Assembly: GCA_905250075.1 (NCBI GenBank)
Contig: CAJNOP010000077.1
Span: 429,441 to 493,440, forward strand
DNA from: Rotaria sp. Silwood1
Lineage: Eukaryota > Rotifera > Eurotatoria > Philodinida > Philodinidae
Reading direction: 5' to 3'
DNA: 64,000 nucleotides
Below are positions 36,654 through 46,292 of the stretch, in pieces. The notes beneath the pieces were generated by a model that saw only the letters and a list, made by a program, of their open reading frames with translations, ran no database searches and was not told the DNA's origin. Made by a program: the position numbers and the translations under genes. Each line of letters begins with the position of its first letter. Within the stretch, counting starts at the first letter, position 1.

Positions 36654-39638
36654 TTAATTCACATCAACAAAGGACAACCATTTTAAAAGAGAAGACTCGT
36701 GTCGATCTTTCAATTGCCGAACACGACGTAAACAAAAAAAATGCCCAAGATGATCGTTTTTTCTTTTATAAAAGTTATCCCACCCAAAAATATCTTCATA
36801 GAACAATGAAGAACCAAGATCAGTTGTGTAAATGGTCTTTAGTCTTCGTTGAATATATTTTTTAACATAAAATTCTAAGGGTTGTTCTGAGGTAATATTG
36901 AAAAGATTATGAGCAGAAACGAAGGGGCAGCGATGCACCAGCCGAAGTCCTACACGGAATTTTTGTTGCAATATATTTTGTTGAGATTCTGAGAGGATTG
37001 GAAAAAGTGGAAACAGCCAAGCGAAATGAGGGAACGTGAATGCGAAAAAACATTGCCGGAGAGCTTTACATGACATTTCGCGACCAGATTTCATCCATTT
37101 TAGTTTTCCTAGCGATCTCTGAATATTTCCTATCGCTTTTTCGATTGTTGGTTTCAACGATAGTTTATCCGTCCAGGTAAAACCTAGGTATTTGAATTCT
37201 CTAACTAATTCGATTTTGTTTCCGTCTATCGTTACATTTACTATCGGTCTTTTTACTTGTGTATGAAAAAGTTGTACTACAGTTTTCGAAACATTTAACG
37301 GTTGTTTCCACTTTTTTGAATATATAAGAACCTGATTACAAATTCGTGTACCTTCTTTTTCTAAGTATTCAATCATCGGGTCTAAGTTTCTCATAATGGG
37401 AGGACTAATTAATACACAAAGATCATCTGCAAATAGATGACATGAATGAGCTCCCAGGTAATTTGTTAGATCTGAATGAAACACTATAAATAAGTATGGA
37501 CTAAGACTACTGCCCTGTGGAAGTCCTATATGTATCTTAAATATTTTCGAAGTTATTTCACCATATTCTACGTAAGCTCTTCTATCTTTTAACCAACTAT
37601 AAATCATTTTCAATAAGTTGAGAGGCATACCCAGTCTATCTAGTTTACACAGAAGAGCGGCATGCCATACACGATCATAAGCCTTTTGATAATCGACATA
37701 AAGCGCTAGTGTCGGAATATTGGCTGCCATGTTATTTTTGACTTCCTGATATATTGACAGAACGCGAGTAGGTAGAAGACATTTTGGACGGAACCCCGGT
37801 TGTTCTACGGGTACTAAACGATTTGTTTCAGCCCAGTGTCTAATTCTTAGTAAGAGCACTTTTTCGAACAGCTTAGAATGTGTAGCTAACAAGGATATCG
37901 GACGAGTTTGTTCACACTTTGGGATACCCGATTTCAACTTATTTAAGGTTATAATTTTAGCAATTTTCCAGTCATCTGGATAACGACACTCGTTTAACCA
38001 TACATTAAAGCAATTTGCTAAGCACTCGATGTAACTTGGAGGAAGTTTTTTAATTATGAAGTTTGACACCAAATCAAAACCTGCTGACTTCTTTGGCTTT
38101 AACGTTTTGATTAATCGTGAGATTTCCCAAACACTAGTTTTTTCGACTTTATCTTTTGATACTAATAATTTATTTAGCAACTCTTTATATTCCATGTCTA
38201 ACTGAGTTTCATGTACACTATAACAATCCAGAGCAGATGCTTTAAACTGTTCACTGTAATACTGATATAGTTCGTTTGTGATTTCTTGTTGAGTTGATAT
38301 TATTTTAGAGCCATCCGAAAGTTTATAAAAAGGCAGCGTACGCGATTTGTGAATGCGAGATAAGTGTGTCCAAAACGCTTTATCTGATTTATCGTAAGAC
38401 GTTTGAATGTTAACCAAAAAATTTTGCCATTGAGCATTTTTGTATTTAGCAACTTCAACTTTGGTCTCTCTCGTCATTGTACGTAATAGCACCCTCGCTT
38501 CCTCACTAAAAACTCCCTTATGTCTTAAATGATAATATCTATTTCTCACTTTTCGTATTTCTTTTAATTTTTCGATGATATATTTCGGTAATGATGGTTT
38601 ATATTTATCTCTCTCTTTCCAATGAGTCACTCTATTTTTGACAGCCGCGATGAAACGAATATATTGTTTGTACCACTCATCAGCACTATTTTTCTTTTGT
38701 TCTCTCATCCAGAATGTTTGTAATAGCGTTATTACTGCTTCAAATGCCTTCCAATTTGTATGAGGAAAAAAACTGTTTATATCGAAAAAAATGTTCTCAC
38801 ACGATAATACAATCGGCCAATGATCGCTAGTGCCAAAAAACAATGTTTCGCTTGAAATAGTACTCATATTAGAGAACGACAAATCTATATTACGTAGAGA
38901 GCGCTTAGATGAGTTGGACGTTGATGGAATATAATTGAGATTATTTTCATTAATCCATTCTTTCACGTGCGCACCTCTTCTATCAGTTATTGGACTATTC
39001 CATTCCTTGACTGTTGCATTAAAGTTACCTGATAGTATGGTACCTTCTACGACATAAGGCAAGATATCATCAAGATCACGCTCTTGACTAGTGGGCCAGT
39101 AAATACCAATGATACGTACTGGTTCTGATAGACCTGTTATATCAATGACAACTGTGTTCGGAATGTTAACCTCGATGCGCGTCGCTTTCAGATGCTTCCC
39201 TACTGCTATACATACTCCTCCATTCTTGTTAGTTCCCTTTTGATAGAACGTGTTAAAATGTGGTAATCGGCTCATGTTCCATAACTCACCAACTTCAGTA
39301 AATATACCAATAGAAGCTTGAATTTGATACACTAAATCAATAGCTTCAAGCGCACGCGTACCCCAACCTTCGACATTATAACATAGGATCTTAATATGTT
39401 CTTTTTGGGTTTGTGAAGGAGCTATTCCAACATTTCCCCATTGTTCTAAGACTGTGTTCAAGGTTCTACCCGTGTACCATTCATCTAAAAGAGATAATAC
39501 TAATTTCTGATCTTTAGGTGCAAAATTCCAAGTTTTCAGCCGGTGCATAGCTTCATCTATAGGACTAAATGAATAATTCTCTGAAGCAGGAAAGAAAACT
39601 TTAGCGTGTACATTAAGATCTGACGTTCTACTTATCAT
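36654..39638 (-). CDS. LINE ORF2: APE endonuclease and reverse transcriptase
   Basis: The frame is open from 39704, but the ATG at 39638 is preferred because it overlaps the ORF1 stop (ATGATAAGTAG); this gives 994 residues. The endonuclease (about residues 80-275) shows KILCYNVEGWG, the acidic FTEVG, GGVCIAVG, RNIDLSFS and SDHWPIVL. The usual GDFNA motif reads GNFNA here, replacing a conserved Asp. The reverse transcriptase (about 520-780) shows KPKKSAGFD, RPISLLATHSKLFEKVL, YVDYQKAYDRVWH, GLPQGSSLSPYLF and the catalytic FADDL. A C-terminal domain without RNase H follows. It would nick genomic DNA and copy element RNA at the nick (target-primed reverse transcription). In-frame with no stops; whether the endonuclease works is uncertain given the Asp change. 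Confidence 0.93.
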   Translation of the reverse strand: MISRTSDLNVHAKVFFPASENYSFSPIDEAMHRLKTWNFAPKDQKLVLSLLDEWYTGRTLNTVLEQWGNVGIAPSQTQKEHIKILCYNVEGWGTRALEAIDLVYQIQASIGIFTEVGELWNMSRLPHFNTFYQKGTNKNGGVCIAVGKHLKATRIEVNIPNTVVIDITGLSEPVRIIGIYWPTSQERDLDDILPYVVEGTILSGNFNATVKEWNSPITDRRGAHVKEWINENNLNYIPSTSNSSKRSLRNIDLSFSNMSTISSETLFFGTSDHWPIVLSCENIFFDINSFFPHTNWKAFEAVITLLQTFWMREQKKNSADEWYKQYIRFIAAVKNRVTHWKERDKYKPSLPKYIIEKLKEIRKVRNRYYHLRHKGVFSEEARVLLRTMTRETKVEVAKYKNAQWQNFLVNIQTSYDKSDKAFWTHLSRIHKSRTLPFYKLSDGSKIISTQQEITNELYQYYSEQFKASALDCYSVHETQLDMEYKELLNKLLVSKDKVEKTSVWEISRLIKTLKPKKSAGFDLVSNFIIKKLPPSYIECLANCFNVWLNECRYPDDWKIAKIITLNKLKSGIPKCEQTRPISLLATHSKLFEKVLLLRIRHWAETNRLVPVEQPGFRPKCLLPTRVLSIYQEVKNNMAANIPTLALYVDYQKAYDRVWHAALLCKLDRLGMPLNLLKMIYSWLKDRRAYVEYGEITSKIFKIHIGLPQGSSLSPYLFIVFHSDLTNYLGAHSCHLFADDLCVLISPPIMRNLDPMIEYLEKEGTRICNQVLIYSKKWKQPLNVSKTVVQLFHTQVKRPIVNVTIDGNKIELVREFKYLGFTWTDKLSLKPTIEKAIGNIQRSLGKLKWMKSGREMSCKALRQCFFAFTFPHFAWLFPLFPILSESQQNILQQKFRVGLRLVHRCPFVSAHNLFNITSEQPLEFYVKKYIQRRLKTIYTTDLGSSLFYEDIFGWDNFYKRKNDHLGHFFCLRRVRQLKDRHESSLLKWLSFVDVN

Positions 39639-41412
39639 TCTGTGAAGATTTGTGAACTGATGCAGAGTGTTGATCAATGTTAGTATTATGCACAAACAGT
39701 TCAACTTGCTGATTTAATTGATTTAATTGGAAACCATTTATTAATCTTGAGGACGCGACATGAAGACGCTTGTAGTATTCGCTCGTGACTTGTACCAACG
39801 ATGATCTTTCAACTTTGCTAGCAGTTAACGATGCTGGTATAACATATTGCATGAAGTCTTTCATAATATTGATAGTATCTGCTAAGACTGCTTGATGTAG
39901 CTGAATATCAAGAGTAACGGTTTTTATACTTGATGATACTAGATCAACTTTATTTTCAAGCCGTTTGTTACTATCGATTAGCTTTGTCAGATTATCATTG
40001 ATGGATTCAATTGTTTTATCAGTATATGATGCTCGTAAGTCATTCGACTCAACAGTTGTACGTGGTAGCGCAGTATTCCATTTTTTATTGGAATGATTAT
40101 CACTTGCTGCTAATGGTGGAAAGTCTTGCTCTCGACGTTCAAATGTAGGTGCTTTCTCTTGCGGTGAGAATCGCTGTAATAGTCCTTTTTGTATGGCATC
40201 TTCGACATCTTCCTTTAATTGATCTTTATATTCTTTTAAAACTTGACATTGACTATCCAACGAATGATGATCTCCATCACATTGAGCACATTTCGGTACA
40301 TTTTTACACATATGAGGAGTATTGACATTCAGACTTTCAAGACAAATACGACATTTGCTTTCTGAGCTGCATTTGTTCCTTAAATGACCAATACGCCAAC
40401 ATTTCGTGCAGTACGTTAAACGATTTCCCGGATAAAACTTGGTGATCGATAACCACGAATGACCTATTGCAATTCGCCCCAGTTGCAACACAGCATTATA
40501 TTCACGATAATCTTTCACTTCGAATCGATAATCATCTGTTCTTCTTTGGTATGAATAATGAATACGTTTAATACGATCTGCAGAAGCAATTGTTCGCTGA
40601 ATTTCATTTGAAACAAAATTTTCATCTAATTCCCTAGGTACATAACGGACGACGAGAGTGAATGAATCTGGTATATATTTTGGTTTCACGACCACAATAT
40701 CAATTCCATTTATCTTTGTTGGCCATTTATCCGAACTGACGAGAGTAGCGTAATCTTCTTTATTATTAACACCTAACTTTAGCTTTTTTCCTGCCCATCC
40801 TACTAATGTAAATCTATTGATTAAAACACCATTGGTTTGCAGTTCTTTCAGTATAAGATCACTTGCATGAAGAGCTGTTGGAATACTATTACGATTCGCA
40901 TCCGAGGTGAATTCAATAAAGAAACATGGTAAATTAGACGATACCGCGTGCTTCAGTTGATTAAAAGAAATTCGTTTACGATTCGTATTATCTTGATTTA
41001 TCTCTTGATGTTGTCTTACATCTGACGACATCGAAGACGATGGTTGCTGTGTTTGTAAATTAATTTCTTGTTGTACATTATGTGAGTGCTTATGTGAATT
41101 ATTGTCAATACCCCTTCGAGGATATTTACGGAGGCCTCTTCCGTTGCTGATCGAACCTCCGCTTTCATCTAGTGGATGACCGCGTTTCGGTGTTGAATTC
41201 ACTGGTTGCATGAGTTGTTGTTGTTGCTGATTTGACTTTGAATAATTTTTCTGCAGGTACTTGTGTACATTTAAAGCTGCTTGCGGACACTCCGATAAAA
41301 ATCTTGATATAAGTTCAACTTGAACATTTGATATAGAACCTTGTTCCAGTGTCTCATATTCCTTTCCAGACTGAAGATCCTCATTAGGATCAATATTAAT
41401 TGCCTCTGCCAT
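39628..41412 (-). CDS. LINE ORF1: nucleic-acid-binding protein with CCHC knuckles
   Basis: 594 residues starting at the first ATG of the element. A Gln-rich, low-complexity N-terminal part precedes a domain at about residues 245-325 (SFTLVVRYVPRELDENFV and onward) that resembles an RRM. Then come three zinc knuckles at about 335-390: CTKCWRIGHLRNKC (C-x2-C-x4-H-x4-C), CRICLESLNVNTPHMC and CAQCDGDHHSLDSQC. The C-terminus is probably helical. ORF1 proteins of this type package element RNA into a ribonucleoprotein. The stop codon overlaps the ORF2 start by 11 bases in the +1 frame. Confidence 0.9.
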   Translation of the reverse strand: MAEAINIDPNEDLQSGKEYETLEQGSISNVQVELISRFLSECPQAALNVHKYLQKNYSKSNQQQQQLMQPVNSTPKRGHPLDESGGSISNGRGLRKYPRRGIDNNSHKHSHNVQQEINLQTQQPSSSMSSDVRQHQEINQDNTNRKRISFNQLKHAVSSNLPCFFIEFTSDANRNSIPTALHASDLILKELQTNGVLINRFTLVGWAGKKLKLGVNNKEDYATLVSSDKWPTKINGIDIVVVKPKYIPDSFTLVVRYVPRELDENFVSNEIQRTIASADRIKRIHYSYQRRTDDYRFEVKDYREYNAVLQLGRIAIGHSWLSITKFYPGNRLTYCTKCWRIGHLRNKCSSESKCRICLESLNVNTPHMCKNVPKCAQCDGDHHSLDSQCQVLKEYKDQLKEDVEDAIQKGLLQRFSPQEKAPTFERREQDFPPLAASDNHSNKKWNTALPRTTVESNDLRASYTDKTIESINDNLTKLIDSNKRLENKVDLVSSSIKTVTLDIQLHQAVLADTINIMKDFMQYVIPASLTASKVERSSLVQVTSEYYKRLHVASSRLINGFQLNQLNQQVELFVHNTNIDQHSASVHKSSQNDK

Positions 41413-41510
41413 CAGTACTCTCGTATCGACTTAGAGAGGCAGATGCACAAAGAATGTAACGATAACAAAAAAGAAAAATGTGACTATACTTCACGAAGCA
41501 AAAAATGAGA

Positions 41511-41525
41511 ATGACGTTGTGAATT
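41511..41525. repeat. Target-site duplication, 5' side of LINE
   Basis: ATGACGTTGTGAATT, exact match to the copy next to the poly(A) tail. Confidence 0.9.
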
Positions 41526-41854
41526 CCTTCTACATAACTGTATGATAACCTTAATGATTAAAATTGTCATTCTTTCGTTGCCATAGGCTTTTTTCGTCTT
41601 TCTAACAAACTTTGATTGTTGACTAGAGTAGTGATGCAAATGAATTCATCGGCAAAAGAACTTTCAATAAACAAAAAAAAAAGAAACAACAGAATCAACA
41701 CATTGCACATATATTTTTGATTATCATGCTTTCATAGTAAAGTTCGAATGAAAATTTCCAACATTGCCTTTCTTCTTTTCTTTTCGTTGAGTCATTGTAA
41801 ACAAAAACAAAGGAAAAAATTCTTTTTGTATTTCTCAAGTTAATGTAATGTTGT

Positions 41855-41861
41855 TATAAAT
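41855..41861 (+). promoter_or_regulatory. TATA-like box upstream of the RING gene
   Basis: TATAAAT lies 165 bases upstream of the ATG at 42020; a 5' UTR of about 130 bases would follow. Weak, because AT-rich DNA makes such matches by chance. Confidence 0.25.
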
Positions 41862-42019
41862 ACTGCATTTCTAACCTGGAAACAAAATAAATCGAAATTC
41901 GAACTCAGCAAATTCATTAACATTTAGTCCCACATTAGAATAAACATACACAGAATATCATTCTTAATTCATTCAAGATAGCTTGTTAATATTGATGATT
42001 TGCTTTTCATTTTGTTTAG

Positions 42020-43246
42020 ATGACATCTACACAACAACAAGGTATCTCATCTGATCGTATTTGTGGTCCAGTTGGACTCAATGTTAATCATCTCGAATGT
42101 GCCATTTGTCATGAATTACTTTGGAAACCAGTTGCCTGTCAATCATGTGAAACACCTTTCTGTTCAACATGTATTCACCAATGGATAGTCAATCATCCAA
42201 AACAGTGTCCGAATCGATGCAAAACATACATTGAACGGAAATGTCCTCCACTACTTGCTAAACTACTTTCTGAATTACAAATTACTTGTTTCTATGAATC
42301 TAATGGTTGCGACCAAGTATTTAAAAATCAATTATATTTTTAACTCTATACAATTTTTTTGATAGGTCATTCTGTATGAAGGCTTAGACAAACATGAGAA
42401 CGAATGTGCCTTCCGATCTCAATTATGTCCTGGCTGTCAATCGCAAATATTAAAACTAGATTTTGAGAACCATCAAAATAACTGTTTATCAATTGAATTA
42501 ACTTGTCAAGATTGCAAACTCGTATACAAAAGAGGTGAGGCTGATAAAAAACATACAGAAATCAACTGTTTGAAAGAACAACTTCGTCAATTTCGAGATG
42601 AATCTATAGAGTATAAATATGAAATACGCGAACTCAATCTGCAATTAAATGAAATGTATATATTGAGTAAGTGAATAACCAAGTAGATTTGATTTTCCGT
42701 AACGACTATGAGAGAATAATGTGTTTAGATCCATTGATAACAAAAACGAGAATCACATTTGACAATTTACCTATCGGTGCCGACAGATCGCAACTGATTC
42801 CGAAAATCTACCGTGGACTCAAGTGGACTGATATTGCATATGGAAACAAATTATTTTGGAAGATAAAATATCTTAAAAGTGGATATGTCACTTCGTTCAA
42901 AGCTGAAAATAATCGAAACATAGCATTTTTCAAGGATGATGCATCAATTAGCGTCGAAAATCCTCATGAAAAATTTACTTTTGTTTCTGTCACTGCATGT
43001 GCTGCTTGGAACGATGATCTACACTTAATCATCGCAGGATATCGAAATTCCATAGAGGTGAACACAAATACAACAAAACTTGTTTTTGGTAAACCACAAC
43101 TTATTCTCCTTTATTGGAAAGACCTAGACAAGATCATTTTAAAATCATTTGGCGGTACTGCTCATCCTGGTAACGATGGAGCCACAGGAACTCAGGTGGT
43201 GTTAACTCAAATAACAATTATTCAACCTGATGGAAAGAAATTTTGA
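42020..43246 (+). CDS. RING / TRAF-type zinc-finger protein with novel C-terminal domain
   Basis: Three exons: 42020-42316, 42366-42666 and 42729-43246, with 49- and 62-nt introns and continuous phase; 371 residues. Residues about 29-70 form a RING finger (CAICHELLWKPVACQSC, then FCSTCIHQW and CPNRC), typical of E3 ubiquitin ligases. TRAF/SIAH-like zinc fingers follow (CFYESNGCDQVILYEGLDKH, then CAFRSQLCPGC, CQDCKLVY), and then a short coiled coil (LKEQLRQFRDESIEYKYEIR). The C-terminal 170 residues have a jelly-roll-like strand pattern (ITFDNLPIG, YRGLKWTDIAYG, SFKAENN, LHLIIAGYRN, LILLYWKDLDKI) that I cannot name. It likely acts as a cytosolic ubiquitin ligase using the C-terminal domain for substrate choice; this is inference. 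AATAAA at 43345-43350. Confidence 0.8.
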
Positions 43247-44232
43247 ACAAATCAGTAAAATTTAAATTTAACGAGCTCTAACTGTCTAGGATTCACCAAG
43301 ACTAAAAAAAAAGAGATACCTTGTAATTCATGGTTTATAATAGAAATAAACTGATCATACAACTTATGCTAGTCACTCGATTCTTATGTAATCTTTTACT
43401 TTGGCAAGATGTAAAAAGCATTTACTGCGTTCGAAAAGTATTTTTTATTTTTGTCATTATTTGACAATAGTTCAAGTTTGTCAGTTGTATGAAAAAACAG
43501 ATCATTGACACAGCACCTGTGGTTTCACTTGAACATAATTGAAAATACTACCTTTCTACTATAACTAAGTGACTTATGTTCTTAGTAGTCAGTCCGATGA
43601 ATCTGAAGTAAGTTTTAAGAACGCAAGGAGTCTGTTCCAACGAATAAAAATGAGAGTTGTCTGTATCTTGAAAAGTACAGCGTTAAATTATAAAGTTCCT
43701 TTCAAAGGTAATCAAAGTCAGAATATTCTAATATACTTGTCGAATGAGAATGAGAAGTTCAAAAGTAAATTCAAACGATGCAGTTCTTTCTTTGAAATCT
43801 CTAGCTGATGGTGAGACAACAATTTTTGTTTTAGAACTCGATAGGATCCGTAGAAAATCAGTTTTCATAAGGAAGATTGTTGTAGCTTGATCTTGTTGGA
43901 AATTTCACCAAAGATGCTATTCATGTGGTAAAGTCGATCTTGAAGTTTTCAGATTTTTCCTAATATGCTTGAACACACTCGCTAACTACTTTTTAATAAG
44001 TAATCAACTGAAGGAGTCAACATTCTTTATATATGTCTATGATAGAAAAATTTCCTCAGAAAAATACTCTTTGTAAAGAATCAAAGTCAAATGAAAAATG
44101 CACATGACGCTTGTTGCTTGAAATAGTCCATATAAAAATGAAAATTGACCTACAATGTCGAGAGCAGTTGTATGGAGAACACGTTGAAATACTCTATAAT
44201 TGCATTTCTATACTGATACTAAAAATATCCCT
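43247..44232. other. Intergenic, nothing recognised
   Basis: Apart from the polyadenylation signal of the upstream gene, no feature was recognised. A 79-codon ORF at 43569 has no support. Confidence 0.5.
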
Positions 44233-44241
44233 ATTACAATA
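44233..44241. repeat. Left 9-bp target-site duplication of palindromic element
   Basis: ATTACAATA, identical to 46284-46292 at the other end. Confidence 0.8.
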
Positions 44242-45003
44242 ATGTAAGGAAAGTTAGCAGCCGATACGAGTTTTTCGCAAAACTATTCGTCCCATTGAGT
44301 GAGCCACACCAGAGATACGGTGAGCCATAAGCAGCTCGGCGAGCTCTATCGAATGGTATATTCAGATTTTTTTTTCAAAGTTTAGTAGCCCAAATGAAAA
44401 CCAAGACATTAATTTTTTCCATAGAAAAAAATCGAAAAAAACACTTCTTCTGACGATTCGCTCCACAAACTGAGCCACATCCGAGTCTTCGCTCATTCGA
44501 TGCAGCTCAACAAGCTCTATCGATTGGTGTATTTTTCACCTTCAGCAGAATCAAATTTCGGTGGTTAGGACTCTTGGGAGACCTGTAGCAAGACTTTGGG
44601 CGCAGATTTCATCTGAAGATTCGCTCCACAAACTAAGCCACATCTGAATCTTCGCTCATTCGATGCTGCTCAACGAGCTCTATCCATCGATAAATGTTCC
44701 ACTCGAAAAACATAGAATTTTGGTTATGAAAGTTTCCGTAAAACTACCAATCGGGATGCACATCGTGTCACCTTCGATGATCTATTGTAGTTCTGGGACC
44801 ACTAATGTAACACATTTAAATCGATGGAATGGTAGAAGTTCTATTGAATAATCTATGTGCAAATATAGTTATTATTTACGGTCCTAGTGAAGAACACTCA
44901 TGAAATCTATATATGTACTGTTCTTTTTTTCATTGAACAATTCGTTAGAGAATTTGAGTCAGCAACAAGTCTATATGGAATTGGCTGTGGGTGTGGATGT
45001 ACT

Positions 45004-45244
45004 CTGAAAAAAATAAAGGAGGTTTGGAAAACCTTTTAAACTTCTGTCGAGTACCCAACAACAGTACCCACTAAAAATGGTTCTGGATAAGAAAAAGAGA
45101 TTCTGACAACCTTCTACAGAGCTTTCAAGGTTCTGTAGAAAGTTGTCAGAATTTTTATTTATCAAGAACCATTTTTAGTGGGTTCTGCTGTTGGGTACTC
45201 GACATAATTTTAAAAGGTTCTGAAAGCATCCTTTCCTTTTTCAG
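45004..45244. mobile_element. Inner palindromic MITE inside the fold-back element
   Basis: A near-perfect inverted repeat centred at about 45124. The left arm includes AACCTTTTAAA, GTCGAGTACCCAACA and CCCACTAAAAATGGTTCT; the right arm mirrors them. Ends are approximately CTGAAAAA/TTTTTCAG. It appears to split a GT-rich tract: GGGTGTGGATGT ends just before it and GGGTGGGGTATGGGTGTG starts just after. No target duplication resolved. Confidence 0.7.
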
Positions 45245-45372
45245 GGTGGGGTATGGGTGTGAGCGTGAGTTTGTGTTTCGATGCGGGAGTAGGGTGAGTG
45301 TGTGTGAATATCTCACCAAAAATACACACACACACACGCACACCCCCACTCCTGTACCCACTCACGCCACAC
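45242..45372. repeat. GT/AC telomere-like hairpin 11 (nested)
   Basis: GGGTGGGGTATGGGTGTGAG and further GT words, then CACACACACACACGCACACC and CACTCACGCCACACC. It lies at the core of the fold-back element, next to the inner palindrome. Confidence 0.7.
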
Positions 45373-46057
45373 CAACAGTCACTCTCAATGAAAAAAAACA
45401 GTACATATATAGATTTTATGAGTGTTCTTTACTAGGAACGTAAATAATAACTATATTCACACATAGATTATTCGATAGAACTTCCACCATTCCATCCATT
45501 TAACTGTGTTACATTAGTGACCTAAGAATTGCAATAGATCATCGAAGGTGACACGATGTGCATCCCGGTTGGTAGTTTTACAAAAACGTTCATAATCAAA
45601 ATGCTGGTTTTCGAGTGGAATATATATCGATCGATTGAGTTCGTCGAGCCGCATCGAATAAGATATGGTTCAGATGTGGCTCAGTTTGTGGAGCGAATCG
45701 TCAGACGAAATCCGCGCCCAAAGCCTGGCTACAGATCTTCCAAGAGTCCTAACCTCCAAAATTTTATTCTTCTGAAGATGAAACATACACCAATCGACGG
45801 AGCTCGTTGAGCTGCATCAAATGAGCGAAGATTTAGATGTGGCTCAGTTTGTGGAGCGAATCGTCAGAAGAAAAGCGTTTTTTCGATTTTTTTTTTCTAT
45901 GAGAAAAAATTAATGTCTTTGTTTTCATTTGGGCTGCTAAGCTTTGAGAAAAAATCTGAATATACCATTCGATAAAGCTCATCGAGCTGCTTCTCGCTCA
46001 CGGTATCTCTGGTGTGGCTCATTCAATGGGACGAATCGTTTTGCAAAGAACTCGAAT

Positions 46058-46065
46058 CGGCTGCT
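46058..46065. repeat. Left target duplication of the 196-bp hAT MITE
   Basis: CGGCTGCT, repeated exactly at 46262-46269. Confidence 0.8.
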
Positions 46066-46261
46066 CAGTGACGAATCCAGAAAATCAGTGAGGGGGTGGC
46101 GGTTTACCGGAGGGGATGGCGATCATGGTCGAAAACTGGTTTTCAAAGCGTGTTCGAGGCAACTTAACTGTCTTTATGTTTATTTCTGCTAAGAAAAAAC
46201 GAAAAAAAATTCTCAGGGGGATGGCGATGGCCGGTTCGCCGAACAGGTGGATCCACCAGTG
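46066..46261. mobile_element. hAT MITE (196 bp) inserted in the fold-back right arm
   Basis: The left end is CAGTGACGAATCCAG; the right end, reverse-complemented, is CACTGGTGGATCCACC. These resemble the widespread hAT terminal repeat CAGTGGCGGATCCAG. An 8-bp duplication CGGCTGCT flanks it (46058-46065, 46262-46269). Removing it restores the arm to match the left arm, so it arrived after the palindrome formed. Confidence 0.85.
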
Positions 46262-46283
46262 CGGCTGCTAACTTTCCTTACAT

Positions 46284-46292
46284 ATTACAATA
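46284..46292. repeat. Right 9-bp target-site duplication of palindromic element
   Basis: ATTACAATA, matching 44233-44241 exactly. Confidence 0.8.

Larger units (their letters stand above)
36226..41509 (-). mobile_element. Full-length APE-type non-LTR retrotransposon (LINE)
   Basis: The element is on the minus strand: poly(A) tail seen as a T run at about 36226-36243, 3' UTR of about 410 bases, ORF2, ORF1 and a 5' UTR of about 97 bases. A 15-16 bp target duplication brackets it exactly. Both ORFs are open from end to end, so insertion is recent in evolutionary terms. APE endonuclease, RT with FADD, and a zinc-knuckle ORF1 place it in the Jockey/I-like part of the LINE tree; the clade is not determined here. 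An A-rich pyrimidine/purine-biased segment (36419-36617) lies in the 3' UTR. Confidence 0.93.
44242..46283. mobile_element. Long-TIR fold-back element (MULE-like) carrying nested insertions
   Basis: The ends read ATGTAAGGAAAGTTAGCAGC and its complement, flanked by ATTACAATA on both sides. The arms, about 690 bp on the left (44242-44930) and 690 bp plus an insertion on the right (45395-46283), are clearly inverted copies. Shared words include GTCCCATTGA, GAGCCACACCAGAGATAC, AATGGTATATTCAGATTTTT and GATTCGCTCCACAAACTGAG. A subrepeat (CTCCACAAACT.AGCCACATC and CTCATTCGATGC.GCTCAAC) occurs twice within the left arm and again in the right. A 9-bp duplication plus very long TIRs suggests a Mutator-like or Foldback type element. 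No transposase is encoded. The centre contains a second palindrome and a GT/AC hairpin; the right arm contains a hAT MITE. Confidence 0.8.
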
